Shown here piece after piece: positions 46,801 through 54,142 of a stretch of 64,000 nt of DNA. The notes under the pieces are model-generated. The model was not told the DNA's origin. It saw only the letters and a program-made list of their open reading frames with translations, and searched no databases. The stretch's first letter is position 1. Each line of letters opens with the position of its first letter. The translations under genes were made by a program, and so were the position numbers. Origin of the DNA: Paramixta manurensis (lineage in GTDB: Bacteria; Pseudomonadota; Gammaproteobacteria; Enterobacterales; Enterobacteriaceae); contig NZ_CP054212.1 in NCBI RefSeq assembly GCF_013285385.1, forward strand, positions 558,001 to 622,000, read 5' to 3'.

Positions 46801-47868
46801 TTTGTGGCGATGCGGCAATGGCGTAATGTGCTCGCCATCCAATGTGATCAGACCATCCTTTTCCAGTTTATCCAGCCAGCGGGTAAACTTTTTGGATACA
46901 TCAAATCCCATCGCTTTCATATCGTCCCTGACTAATGCGCGGGTGCAGCTATCTCCGCTGGCCGTGCGCGAACGAATGGCCTGCCATAGGGCAAAATGAT
47001 TTTCCGTCAGCCGCGAAATGCCGATCAAATCAGGGTCGCAGGTAACATCATTTTCCCTGGCCTCACGGCCTTCATCGTTCAGCACCAGCGAGGTGATCCG
47101 ATCGCCATCATCATCCACGTATAAATCGACGGAATGCAGGTCATAAGCGCGACGTGGCGGCTCTTCGGCATCTTTCATCTTGGTGCAACTGAGTATCAAT
47201 GCACCACCGTCGCCTTCACGGCGCACATTAAACTCCACATCCAGCGCCGCCCGGAATGCGCTGGAGCCGCGTGCGCCTTTATCCTGATCTTTGCCGGAGT
47301 GGTGAATGATCAACACCGTAGCCTGTGTGGCCGCTTTGATATAGTCGCATCCCTGAATAAATGCACCCATGTCTTTAGCGGCGTTCTCATCTGAGCCGCC
47401 GAAGCAGCGGGCGAGGGTATCCAGAATGATCAGGCGGATCGGCATACCGGTTGCGGCCTTAACATCTTTGGCGGCTTGTATCACCTGTTGCACGCTCTCC
47501 GGGCTGGCAGGAAATACCGGGCAATCGATGCGATAAAGCGCATCAATCGGGCTGCCGCCGTTAAGTGTTTGTTCCCATGCCCGGATACGGCGGGGGACGC
47601 CGATCCCACCTTCACCAACAACATAAATAACGGCTCCCTGCGTGACCGGTTTACCTGCCCACGGCTTACCGGCAGCGATATGGCATCCCCATGATACTGC
47701 CAGGAAGGATTTGTAAGAGCCGCTGGCACCGTAAGCGCTGGCAACGGACGAGGCTGGCAAATATCCCTTAATCAGATAGTCCTGTTGGGTGTCAAAGCCG
47801 TCAGAACCTTTACGCAGAGGAAGCGAGGTTTTAAATTCTGCTTCGGTATCGGTTACGGATTTACTCAT
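46789..47868 (-). CDS. RepA-like hexameric helicase-type ATPase (AAA_25)
   Basis: A 359-residue RecA-fold ATPase. Walker A GASGSYKS is at about residues 47-54, and Walker B LIILDTLARCF at about 146, with IIHHSGKDQDKGARGSSAFRAALD, the signature region of plasmid RSF1010-type RepA helicases. The C-terminal 80 residues look like a winged helix. Start at 47868: this ATG overlaps the alpA stop by 8 bp, implying coupling. A replication or mobilisation role for the island is inferred. Confidence 0.85.
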   Translation of the reverse strand: MSKSVTDTEAEFKTSLPLRKGSDGFDTQQDYLIKGYLPASSVASAYGASGSYKSFLAVSWGCHIAAGKPWAGKPVTQGAVIYVVGEGGIGVPRRIRAWEQTLNGGSPIDALYRIDCPVFPASPESVQQVIQAAKDVKAATGMPIRLIILDTLARCFGGSDENAAKDMGAFIQGCDYIKAATQATVLIIHHSGKDQDKGARGSSAFRAALDVEFNVRREGDGGALILSCTKMKDAEEPPRRAYDLHSVDLYVDDDGDRITSLVLNDEGREARENDVTCDPDLIGISRLTENHFALWQAIRSRTASGDSCTRALVRDDMKAMGFDVSKKFTRWLDKLEKDGLITLDGEHITPLPHRHKMGD

Positions 47869-48082
47869 CGTTTCGCTTCCCTGCTTGCTGTATTCCCTCG
47901 CGTTTGCTGATACGTTCAGCAATCCAGTCATTCACTTCGCTTTCCAGCCATGCCACGGAGCGGGAACCAATTTTGACTGCCGGAGGAAAATTGCCCTGGC
48001 TAATCAGAAGATAAATCCATGATTTCCTGAAGCCGGTTCTTTCCATCACTTCTGATAAGCGCAACAGCTTGAAATTTGTCAT
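47861..48082 (-). CDS. AlpA-family excisionase/regulator
   Basis: A 73-residue MerR-like DNA-binding protein: FKLLRLSEVMERTGFRKSWIYLLISQGNFPPAVKIGSRSVAWLESEVNDWI, the classical AlpA pattern. AlpA-type proteins activate integrase or act as excisionases in P4-like islands. It sits 2 bp after the recombinase stop and overlaps the RepA-like gene, so the three form one operon. Confidence 0.92.
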   Translation of the reverse strand: MTNFKLLRLSEVMERTGFRKSWIYLLISQGNFPPAVKIGSRSVAWLESEVNDWIAERISKREGIQQAGKRNDE

Positions 48083-48084
48083 CG

Positions 48085-48963
48085 TCAGTCCTCCTTCCTG
48101 GTGTAAACACGCTCAACGTAACGGCCCCGACTATCGCCGTGACCGAGATCCATTGACGTCAGCGCCCTTGCCTCACTGCGGGAGAATCCTTGTGACAGGT
48201 AATAACGAATGGCATCCTGCGCCCATGCGTAGCGCAGGCTATGTGGGGAGTAGTGGCCGGTCAGCCCTAACCGCGTAGTATGAGAGCGCCAGAAGTTCAT
48301 GGCAGTTTTCAAATCTGGTTTGTCGATTAGCTTGCCATTACGTGTTTTAGTAACCAGCAGAGCCTCTTTTACCGCCTGCTGGATAGCATGACGGTCGATG
48401 ATCCGCGTTGCACGTGGTCTGCCGCCTTTAGTGCCAAAAACAATGGTGAGCGTTGATTGATTGCGTTCAAGCTGTTTTTCCCATGTTTTCAGCGAACTGG
48501 CGCATTGCACGGCTTCTTGTGAGCGTAGCCCCAGCAACCGGGCAAGCTGAAGGGCGCAGGTAAGCCCCCGGTCATGCTGCCGTGCGCTGCGCAATACGGT
48601 CTGAAATCGCTCATCCGGGATGGCAAATTTCGTCCCTGCACGACTTGCTCCGCTTAATCCCAATGCTTTATTCGTTAAACGTGTTGATGTAACGAGCTTT
48701 TCCCTGCCGGCCAGACGAAACACCGTGCGTAACGCCGACATGTCGTTATGCAGAGTACGAACAGCGATACCTGTTGCCCGGCGATCGGCAATATAGCTTT
48801 CGATATGTTTAGTTTTCAGATGCTGAATATCACGAACCTGGATATTAAGTGCGATCAGGTGCCGACAAAATCGGTCAATAATGCGGGTACGATCGTGGAC
48901 AGTTTTAAAGCTGCCACCGACCTGTTTCGCCAGCATCTTCATTTCACGGCTTAATTTACTCAT
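48085..48963 (-). CDS. Second tyrosine recombinase (integrase_1-type)
   Basis: A 292-residue tyrosine recombinase unlike the P4-type integrase. The N-terminal SAM-like domain covers about 1-110, and the catalytic residues are Arg147 (LLGLRSQEA), His241-X2-Arg244 (HSLRYAWA), His275 (LGHGDSRGRYV) and Tyr282 or Tyr287. Proteins of this type occur in integrative elements and plasmids. It is the first gene of an operon with alpA and repA-like genes. Its target is not the leuX site by default; the hairpin region upstream is a candidate substrate. Confidence 0.88.
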   Translation of the reverse strand: MSKLSREMKMLAKQVGGSFKTVHDRTRIIDRFCRHLIALNIQVRDIQHLKTKHIESYIADRRATGIAVRTLHNDMSALRTVFRLAGREKLVTSTRLTNKALGLSGASRAGTKFAIPDERFQTVLRSARQHDRGLTCALQLARLLGLRSQEAVQCASSLKTWEKQLERNQSTLTIVFGTKGGRPRATRIIDRHAIQQAVKEALLVTKTRNGKLIDKPDLKTAMNFWRSHTTRLGLTGHYSPHSLRYAWAQDAIRYYLSQGFSRSEARALTSMDLGHGDSRGRYVERVYTRKED

Positions 48964-49103
48964 AGCGAACTTCTCTCAATTTCAACGAGCTGCATTTCTC
49001 TGGCGCGTGGGCTAAATGGCAGAAACAATCAACATTGAACTGCCCTGAACGATACCTGTGCGCCAGAGCGGGCAGCAGTTGAGGTATTGTGGGGTGTCGG
49101 TAA

Positions 49104-49319
49104 TGCACTCTGTGCAGCCTCCTGCGATGCAGGTATCCCCTCAGGCCGTTGGCCTGCCTCGGTATCGGTTCAACTCTCCTGTAAAAAGTGGTCGGTTCGG
49201 TTCCCGAACTTGTGTGTCAGATTCATAGCTGGTTGAGTGAAGTTGCCTGCCTCAAAGGCTGAGGTTGGTTCGTGCTGTGGCGTCACTTTCATGCGTTAAC
49301 ACGCAAAAAGTGACGCCAC
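49104..49319. repeat. Hairpin cluster, left part
   Basis: Six stem-loops in 216 bp, all with perfect stems: TGCAC-TCT-GTGCA (49104-49116), CCTGC-GAT-GCAGG (49121-49133), CAGGCC-GTT-GGCCTG (49142-49156), GTTCGG-TTC-CCGAAC (49195-49209), CCTCA-N5-TGAGG (49250-49264), and a long one with 13-bp arms GTGGCGTCACTTT / AAAGTGACGCCAC (49277-49319) enclosing an inner TGCGT/ACGCA stem. Four have 3-nt loops. No credible gene lies here. Confidence 0.8.
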
Positions 49320-49406
49320 GTATTAGCGCGCAGCAGGGCAGGCGCATGCAGATGCCTGACGGCATAGCAAGGCGCAGCCAATAGCGTTTAATACGTGCCA
49401 GAATTG

Positions 49407-49440
49407 AGGTACAAAAAACCCGTCAGTACGGGATGTACCT
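49407..49440. repeat. Nested hairpin
   Basis: AGGTACA (49407-49413) pairs with TGTACCT (49434-49440) and encloses CCCGT-CAGT-ACGGG (49419-49432). It lies between the two denser hairpin clusters. Confidence 0.7.
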
Positions 49441-49608
49441 GTCGTTAAGCAGGTGATGATACTGCTGTCATCGCAGGCAAAAGCTGTTGCCTTGCTTGCA
49501 GCAACTCATTCACTGAGGAGAAGACCGAATACAGCATTCTTTACAGATAATGCCGATCGGCGAGGAAACGCTCGTTATTAGCCGTCTCTTGAGTTTAAGG
49601 AACCTTTA

Positions 49609-49845
49609 TCGTCACGTCATAGGTGCGTTTTTGTTGACGACGCCTGCTTTCAAAGGTGAGCAGGTTTACCGCGTCCAGAGTTGTCTTTCAGGTTACGACA
49701 ACTTTCTTTGTGGTCGCCCGAAGGCGTCAGTCTCAGACCACACTCCATTCCATATGACTTTGGCTTGTGACCACCCGAAGGCGTTTCTCACAGGTCACTC
49801 GTATCATCCTGATACTGGAAACATTGGCTGGCTGTCGTTGACAGC
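49609..49845 (+). ncRNA. Candidate structured RNA or ssDNA element: tandem hairpin array
   Basis: Seven stem-loops in series: TCGTCA/TGACGA (49609-49640), CCTGCT/AGCAGG (49643-49664), AGTTGTC/GACAACT (49679-49703), TGTGGTC/GACCACA (49709-49742), GTGACC/GGTCAC (49767-49798), GTATCA-TCC-TGATAC (49801-49815) and GCTGTC-GTT-GACAGC (49831-49845). The fourth and fifth share the loop sequence CCCGAAGGCGT, while their stems differ by compensating changes, the mark of a conserved structure. The arrangement recalls the STAXI motif (tandem pseudoknots near genes for DNA-acting proteins), but I could not run a model. Strand and transcription unknown. Confidence 0.5.
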
Positions 49846-49921
49846 GGGTATGCGTGGTTAAAAATACGGCAAAATCATGTTGGCTTCAAGTGCTTTGCAT
49901 CAGTGAAAAAAGGGAGTAACC

Positions 49922-49936
49922 TAGCACCAGGTGCTA
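49922..49936. promoter_or_regulatory. Palindromic operator upstream of the toxin-antitoxin pair
   Basis: TAGCACC-A-GGTGCTA is a perfect 7-bp-arm palindrome overlapping a TATAGT -10-like box (49935-49940) and 28 bp before the toxin start. Typical autoregulatory site for a HigA-type antitoxin. Confidence 0.7.
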
Positions 49937-49963
49937 TAGTTAAGGTTACAGGATGTCAGCCTG

Positions 49964-50323
49964 ATGCGTGTATTCAAAACAAAATGGTTCAGCAAGGCGG
50001 CTAAATCTCACGCCATCAAAGATAGTGAATTATGCCAGGCTATTGAGGCGGCGATGCAAGGTAAGGCTGACGACCTCGGCGGGGGAGTTTACAAGAAGCG
50101 GCTGAACCAGAATCGCGATCGCGCCATTATCCTGGCGAAAGGTGGAGAGCACTGGTTTTACACGTTCCTTTATGCCAAGCAGGATATGGCAAACATTGAT
50201 AATCGCGAACTGGCCGGATTCCGCGAGTTAGCAAAGCACTACGCTGCCCTTGCTGATGAAAAGATTACGGCACTGATTAAGAGTAAAGAACTGGTGGAGA
50301 TTTGCCATGACTGCAAAAAGTAA
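49964..50323 (+). CDS. RelE/HigB-type toxin
   Basis: A 119-residue basic protein with the fold pattern of the RelE-like toxin family whose genes precede the antitoxin gene: VFKTKWFSKAAKSHAIKDSELCQAIEAAMQGKADDLGGGVYKKRLNQNRDRAIILAKGGEHWFYTFLYAKQD. The conserved Arg/Lys cluster and the W-F-YTFLY strand fit an mRNA interferase. It overlaps the antitoxin gene by 17 bp, and a palindrome lies in its promoter. Family call by eye. Confidence 0.85.
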   Translation: MRVFKTKWFSKAAKSHAIKDSELCQAIEAAMQGKADDLGGGVYKKRLNQNRDRAIILAKGGEHWFYTFLYAKQDMANIDNRELAGFRELAKHYAALADEKITALIKSKELVEICHDCKK

Positions 50324-50630
50324 ATTCAAGAGTCCTGCATTTGAGGCCATCCACAGCGCGGCTGCTGGATTATTCAGCGTTGATGCCATCCCGCAGGAAA
50401 CGATGCGCAACTTTGATAAAGCGTGCCTTAATAACGTGGACGATCTGCAACCTGTTGAGATTAAGGCATTGCGCGAGAAGCTGAACGTCAGCCAACCGGT
50501 TTTTGCCAGTTATCTGAATACCAGTGTGTCAACGGTGCAGAAATGGGAAAGTGGTGTAAAGCGTCCAAGTGGATTATCGCTGAAACTGCTTACTGTGGTG
50601 CAGAAGCATGGGTTAAAGGTGTTGGTATAA
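50307..50630 (+). CDS. HigA-type antitoxin
   Basis: A 107-residue protein with a C-terminal helix-turn-helix (LQPVEIKALREKLNVSQPVFASYLNTSVSTVQKWESGVKRPSGLSLKLL) and an N-terminal part that should bind the toxin. It is coupled to the toxin gene by a 17-bp overlap. It probably neutralises the toxin and represses the operon at the TAGCACCAGGTGCTA palindrome. After it the sequence turns strongly AT-rich up to the SIR2 gene. Confidence 0.88.
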   Translation: MTAKSKFKSPAFEAIHSAAAGLFSVDAIPQETMRNFDKACLNNVDDLQPVEIKALREKLNVSQPVFASYLNTSVSTVQKWESGVKRPSGLSLKLLTVVQKHGLKVLV

Positions 50631-50795
50631 TCTGTATTCAAAAAATGATTATATATAATTTGGTAATTAAATTGATTTTTAATGAAAATATAGATTCATA
50701 TTTGAATATATTAATTGAAAGTGTTTTTGTTGATTTCTTTCAATTGATTTTGTGAAATAACTCTGAAAAAATCACATACATTTAAGGGGTAGTAG

Positions 50796-52100
50796 ATGGA
50801 AACCAATCCTGATGGATATATCTCTTTCATGAAGCCAGGAAGTAAGAAATGGCTGCCGTTAGATGATAACTCATTCATTTTTTGGCGAGATCAGAAAATT
50901 GATATTGGCTTAGACCTGATTGGTGATAATGATGACGTTATACCTTCAGCACCACTAACGGATTCAGATAAGGACATTATTAAAGATAACCGAAATTATT
51001 TTAATGATATTCTACTTCGCTCTCTCCAGTTACCAAATTTATCATTCTTTGCCGGTAGTGGTACTTCTTTAGGGGAGGTAGGTGGTCCAAGCATGTGGGA
51101 TCTGTGGGTTCAAGCTATGTGGAAGAACCCATCAGCAAAAAAAGATGATGTTGATTATGGCTGCCTGAAAGAAACGGCTTCTAATGTATGTGATAAAGTA
51201 AAATATTCTGAAAAAGAATATCCTAATATCGAACATTTCTTATCACAATGTGATGCTTATTTAGCATTTCATAACGATAAAATCGTGTCTGATTTTTTAA
51301 ATGAAGTTAAATCTATAATATTAGAACAATGTCAAAAATTCATAATTACGGGAAAAAGCAATTTATCATCATATATGATGTTATTGCAGAAAATGGCGAG
51401 ACGTCGAGTAAGAGATCCTCGATTAAAAGTCTTTACCACAAATTATGATATGACTTTTGAAACATCTGCATCTGATCTTGGTATGATGGTAATTGATGGG
51501 TTTTCATATACGGGGAAAAGAAAATTCGATGGTAAATATTTTAATTATGATGTTATAAAAAGGGATGAGAATGAGCACGAATTTATAGAGGGTGTTTTTC
51601 AGTTATATAAACTACATGGTTCAGTTAGTTGGTCGAGAAGTGATGGTGGAATATATGAGAATAATGAGCCATCAGCAAGTTCTGCATGTTTAATTTATCC
51701 TGCAAAAGGAAAGTATCAGCAAGCATTTATACAGCCACACCTTGAGTTGTTGTCAAGATTTCTTGATTCATTAAGGGTCAAAAATAGTTGCTTAGTGATT
51801 TCTGGTTTTGGGTTTAATGATGACCATCTTTCAGAACCTATTTACTCAGCTATAAAATCAAATCCTAGCCTGAGATTAATTGTTGCTGATTTTAAGTGCG
51901 CGACACACATTGAGAATGATGGGAGGAATGGCTCAAGTAAATATTGGAAACTCTTTTCAGAATTAGCATTGAATGGGTATGATATATTTTTCGTAAATGC
52001 CTCATTTAAGGATTTTGTTCGCTTGATACCTAACTTAAAAGCATTGACTCCTGCTGACCAGTTAGCAAAAGCAATAAAGCAAGCAGGGGGAGAACAATAG
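50796..52100 (+). CDS. SIR2-domain NADase of a SIR2-HerA defence system
   Basis: A 434-residue protein with a SIR2-like NAD-binding domain: FFAGSGTSLG at residues 84-93, TTNYD at 214-218 (conserved Asn) and the catalytic-His motif KLHGS at 272-276 (His274), then SGFGFNDDHL near 340. Such SIR2 domains in phage defence degrade NAD+ rather than deacetylate. It shares one base with the herA start and forms the known SIR2-HerA pair, in which the two proteins assemble into a large NADase/ATPase complex that stops phage growth by abortive infection. The gene is AT-rich, as expected for transferred DNA. Confidence 0.92.
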   Translation: METNPDGYISFMKPGSKKWLPLDDNSFIFWRDQKIDIGLDLIGDNDDVIPSAPLTDSDKDIIKDNRNYFNDILLRSLQLPNLSFFAGSGTSLGEVGGPSMWDLWVQAMWKNPSAKKDDVDYGCLKETASNVCDKVKYSEKEYPNIEHFLSQCDAYLAFHNDKIVSDFLNEVKSIILEQCQKFIITGKSNLSSYMMLLQKMARRRVRDPRLKVFTTNYDMTFETSASDLGMMVIDGFSYTGKRKFDGKYFNYDVIKRDENEHEFIEGVFQLYKLHGSVSWSRSDGGIYENNEPSASSACLIYPAKGKYQQAFIQPHLELLSRFLDSLRVKNSCLVISGFGFNDDHLSEPIYSAIKSNPSLRLIVADFKCATHIENDGRNGSSKYWKLFSELALNGYDIFFVNASFKDFVRLIPNLKALTPADQLAKAIKQAGGEQ

Positions 52101-53821
52101 TGGAAAATCAAGATTTTATTTCTACAGGAATACTGCGTAGTGATCTAAAGGTTGGCGTTGTATCTTCGGTTTCAGCTCAGACGGTCAGAGTAAATCTGAC
52201 TCATGCAGGAAGTGTAAGTGGAAGTTATATTCATGGAAATAGATATGGTAAAGGTGAGGTTGGTGAAATATTATTAATTGAAGGTCAGCAGTCAATCATT
52301 CTAGGTCGGATGATTGAAGTGAAACTACCTGAAAGAGATCGTAATGAGGTTTCTGAACGTTCAACAGGGAAAGATAATATTGATGCAATAGGCTACATAC
52401 AACTACTTGGTTCTATTGATATATCAGATCTGAAAGTAGAGTCTGGTATAAAATCATTTCCTAGACTCGGGGATAGAGTTTTTTCTGCACCATTAGAGTT
52501 TATCTCACTAATTCCTGAGTTAATAAATAAAGGAATTAATGAAGCAGATGATAATAACATTTCTATTAATTTAGGTGTGATTTCTGGTGGGATAGATAGT
52601 TTTGTTCGAGTTACTCCTGAGAAGTTATTTGGTAGGCATTGTGCTATCTTAGGGGCAACAGGAGGTGGTAAAAGCTGGACAACATCCAAGATCATAGAAG
52701 AATGTTCAAATTATAAAGGTTCAAAAATAGTTATCATAGATGCTACAAGTGAATATAGATCTTTTGATTCAGATAATGTCATCCACTATCATATTGGTAA
52801 CCCCTTAAATTCTCATAATAATTCTATCGAATTTCGGATACCTCCAACTGATTTTGTTGAGTCAGATTTTATCGCAATGTTTGATCCTTCAGGTAAGGTT
52901 CAGGGACCAAAATTAAAAGAAGCCATCAAAAGTTTACGTCTAGTTACACTTGATCCAAGGATAGCAACTAATGGGGTTTTAATTAAAATAAATCAACCTA
53001 AAACAGATTACCGAAGGGCATTAAACACTAGTGGTAACTCCAAGTTGGTTGATAATCCATCCCAACCATTTGATGTGACAAAAATAATACCACAAATAAT
53101 TCAAGAATGTTGTTGGGATAATCAAGATTCGTGGGGGGCGGCTAATAATGATCTTGGTTATTGCTCATCACTTCTTACTAGAATTCAGGCTGTCATTTAC
53201 TCACCTTCTTTAAAGTCAGTATTTCATGGGGATGAAACTCTTAGTAGTCTTGGTGAGGTTTTTGATGATTTTTTAAATGGAGATAAAAGAGTTTTACGTC
53301 TTTGTCTTAGTGATGTTAGTTATGAGTTTTATGCCCGTGAGATATTAGCTAATGTTATAGGAAGAAAGTTGCTTACGTTAGCTAGATCTGAATCCTTTCG
53401 AAAGCAGCCATTATTAGTTATCGTTGATGAGGCCCATAATTTCTTAGGTAAAAGAGTTGGCTCAGAGGATCACTCAGTAAAGTTAGACGCATTCGAAATG
53501 ATTGCTAAAGAAGGTAGAAAATATGGCCTGAATATATGTCTTACAACGCAGAGGCCAAGAGATATTACTGAAGGGGTTTTAAGTCAAATTGGAACGCTTC
53601 TCGTTCATCGATTAACTAATGATCGAGATAGAGAGGTTGTTGAAAGGGCTTGTGGAGAAATTGACAGAGCTGCGGCAGCATTTTTACCCAGTTTAAAGCA
53701 GGGAGAAATTGCTCTTGTTGGCGTCGATTTTCCTATCCCTATGACAATACAGATAGGAAAACCGGTATATCCTCCAAAATCTGATTCTCCTAGTTTTCAA
53801 GATATTTGGAGCAAAAATTAA
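52100..53821 (+). CDS. HerA-type ATPase of a SIR2-HerA defence system
   Basis: A 573-residue HerA-family hexameric helicase. A HAS-barrel spans about residues 10-80 (VGVVSSVSAQTVRVNL, YGKGEVGEILLIEG), Walker A GATGGGKS is at 185-192, and Walker B LLVIVDEAHNF near 440. TTQRPRDITEGVLSQIGTLLVHRLTNDRDREVVERACG carries the arginine-finger/sensor region. It starts with GTG, which shares its G with the TAG stop of the SIR2 gene; GGGGGAG lies 7 bp upstream. It is not related in role to the housekeeping yjgR. Confidence 0.93.
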   Translation: MENQDFISTGILRSDLKVGVVSSVSAQTVRVNLTHAGSVSGSYIHGNRYGKGEVGEILLIEGQQSIILGRMIEVKLPERDRNEVSERSTGKDNIDAIGYIQLLGSIDISDLKVESGIKSFPRLGDRVFSAPLEFISLIPELINKGINEADDNNISINLGVISGGIDSFVRVTPEKLFGRHCAILGATGGGKSWTTSKIIEECSNYKGSKIVIIDATSEYRSFDSDNVIHYHIGNPLNSHNNSIEFRIPPTDFVESDFIAMFDPSGKVQGPKLKEAIKSLRLVTLDPRIATNGVLIKINQPKTDYRRALNTSGNSKLVDNPSQPFDVTKIIPQIIQECCWDNQDSWGAANNDLGYCSSLLTRIQAVIYSPSLKSVFHGDETLSSLGEVFDDFLNGDKRVLRLCLSDVSYEFYAREILANVIGRKLLTLARSESFRKQPLLVIVDEAHNFLGKRVGSEDHSVKLDAFEMIAKEGRKYGLNICLTTQRPRDITEGVLSQIGTLLVHRLTNDRDREVVERACGEIDRAAAAFLPSLKQGEIALVGVDFPIPMTIQIGKPVYPPKSDSPSFQDIWSKN

Positions 53822-53845
53822 TCAAATTTATATGGTGCGAGGTAT

Positions 53846-53856
53846 TTTGGGGGTCA
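53846..53856 (+). repeat. TTTGGGGGTCA block, second copy
   Basis: Identical over 11 bp to 42875-42885 and followed, as there, by a second imperfect GGTC block. It lies 68 bp inside the right end of island 1, so it probably marks the other integrase arm site. Confidence 0.6.
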
Positions 53857-53923
53857 GATTGGTGGTCCATTTTATTTTTAATTAAAATTAATCCATGAAA
53901 ATTAGTACATTATATGATAATGA

Positions 53924-53944
53924 CGAGTCCGGCCTTCGCACCAT
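53924..53944 (+). repeat. Partial copy of the leuX 3' end (attachment site between islands)
   Basis: The 21 bases match 42690-42711 except for one missing G before CACCAT. Only the T-arm and acceptor half is present, so this is an attachment-site remnant, not a tRNA gene. It is the right end of island 1 and the left end of island 2. Confidence 0.85.
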
Positions 53945-53959
53945 CGGAATGCAAACCAA

Positions 53960-53981
53960 GTCGCTTAAAGCGGCTTTTTTT
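53960..53981 (+). terminator. Intrinsic terminator after the attachment remnant
   Basis: GTCGCT-TAA-AGCGGC followed by seven T residues. It occupies the position that the leuX terminator holds after the intact tRNA, so it probably came in with the second island as its own tRNA-end terminator. Confidence 0.75.
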
Positions 53982-54142
53982 GTGCCTGAAATCCAGTATC
54001 CGCAAGGCTTTCCTCGCTTTTTCACTCAACCTAAGTCAACCTGATTCAATCTACATCAACTTACTGATGCGGGTACAACTGCGGGTATATCCCGGTTCGA
54101 TAATGTTTCTACCCACATAGAACCCTTGAAAGGATACTCATC

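Larger units (their letters stand above)
42690..53944 (+). mobile_element. Genomic island 1 at leuX
   Basis: An 11.2-kb segment bounded by direct repeats of the leuX 3' end. It starts with a P4-type integrase pointing away from the tRNA and carries XRE/Ner regulators, a RepA-like ATPase, AlpA, a second tyrosine recombinase, a hairpin-rich region, HigBA and SIR2-HerA. Several parts are clearly AT-richer than the backbone. No conjugation genes are present, so it would need a helper to transfer. Confidence 0.85.

Noticed and set aside
49550..49861. 103-codon plus-strand frame in the hairpin array
   Set aside because: Covers the tandem stem-loops; no good ribosome site, and the apparent peptide repeat is explained by the repeated hairpin loop. 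Kept as a question in the findings, not called as a gene.
53924..53944. Possible second tRNA-Leu gene
   Set aside because: Only the T-arm and acceptor 3' half is present, with one base missing and no 5' half upstream; it is an attachment-site remnant.
53914..54120. 68-codon frame over the partial leuX end
   Set aside because: Runs through an attachment site and a terminator hairpin; composition and lack of a ribosome site argue against a gene.
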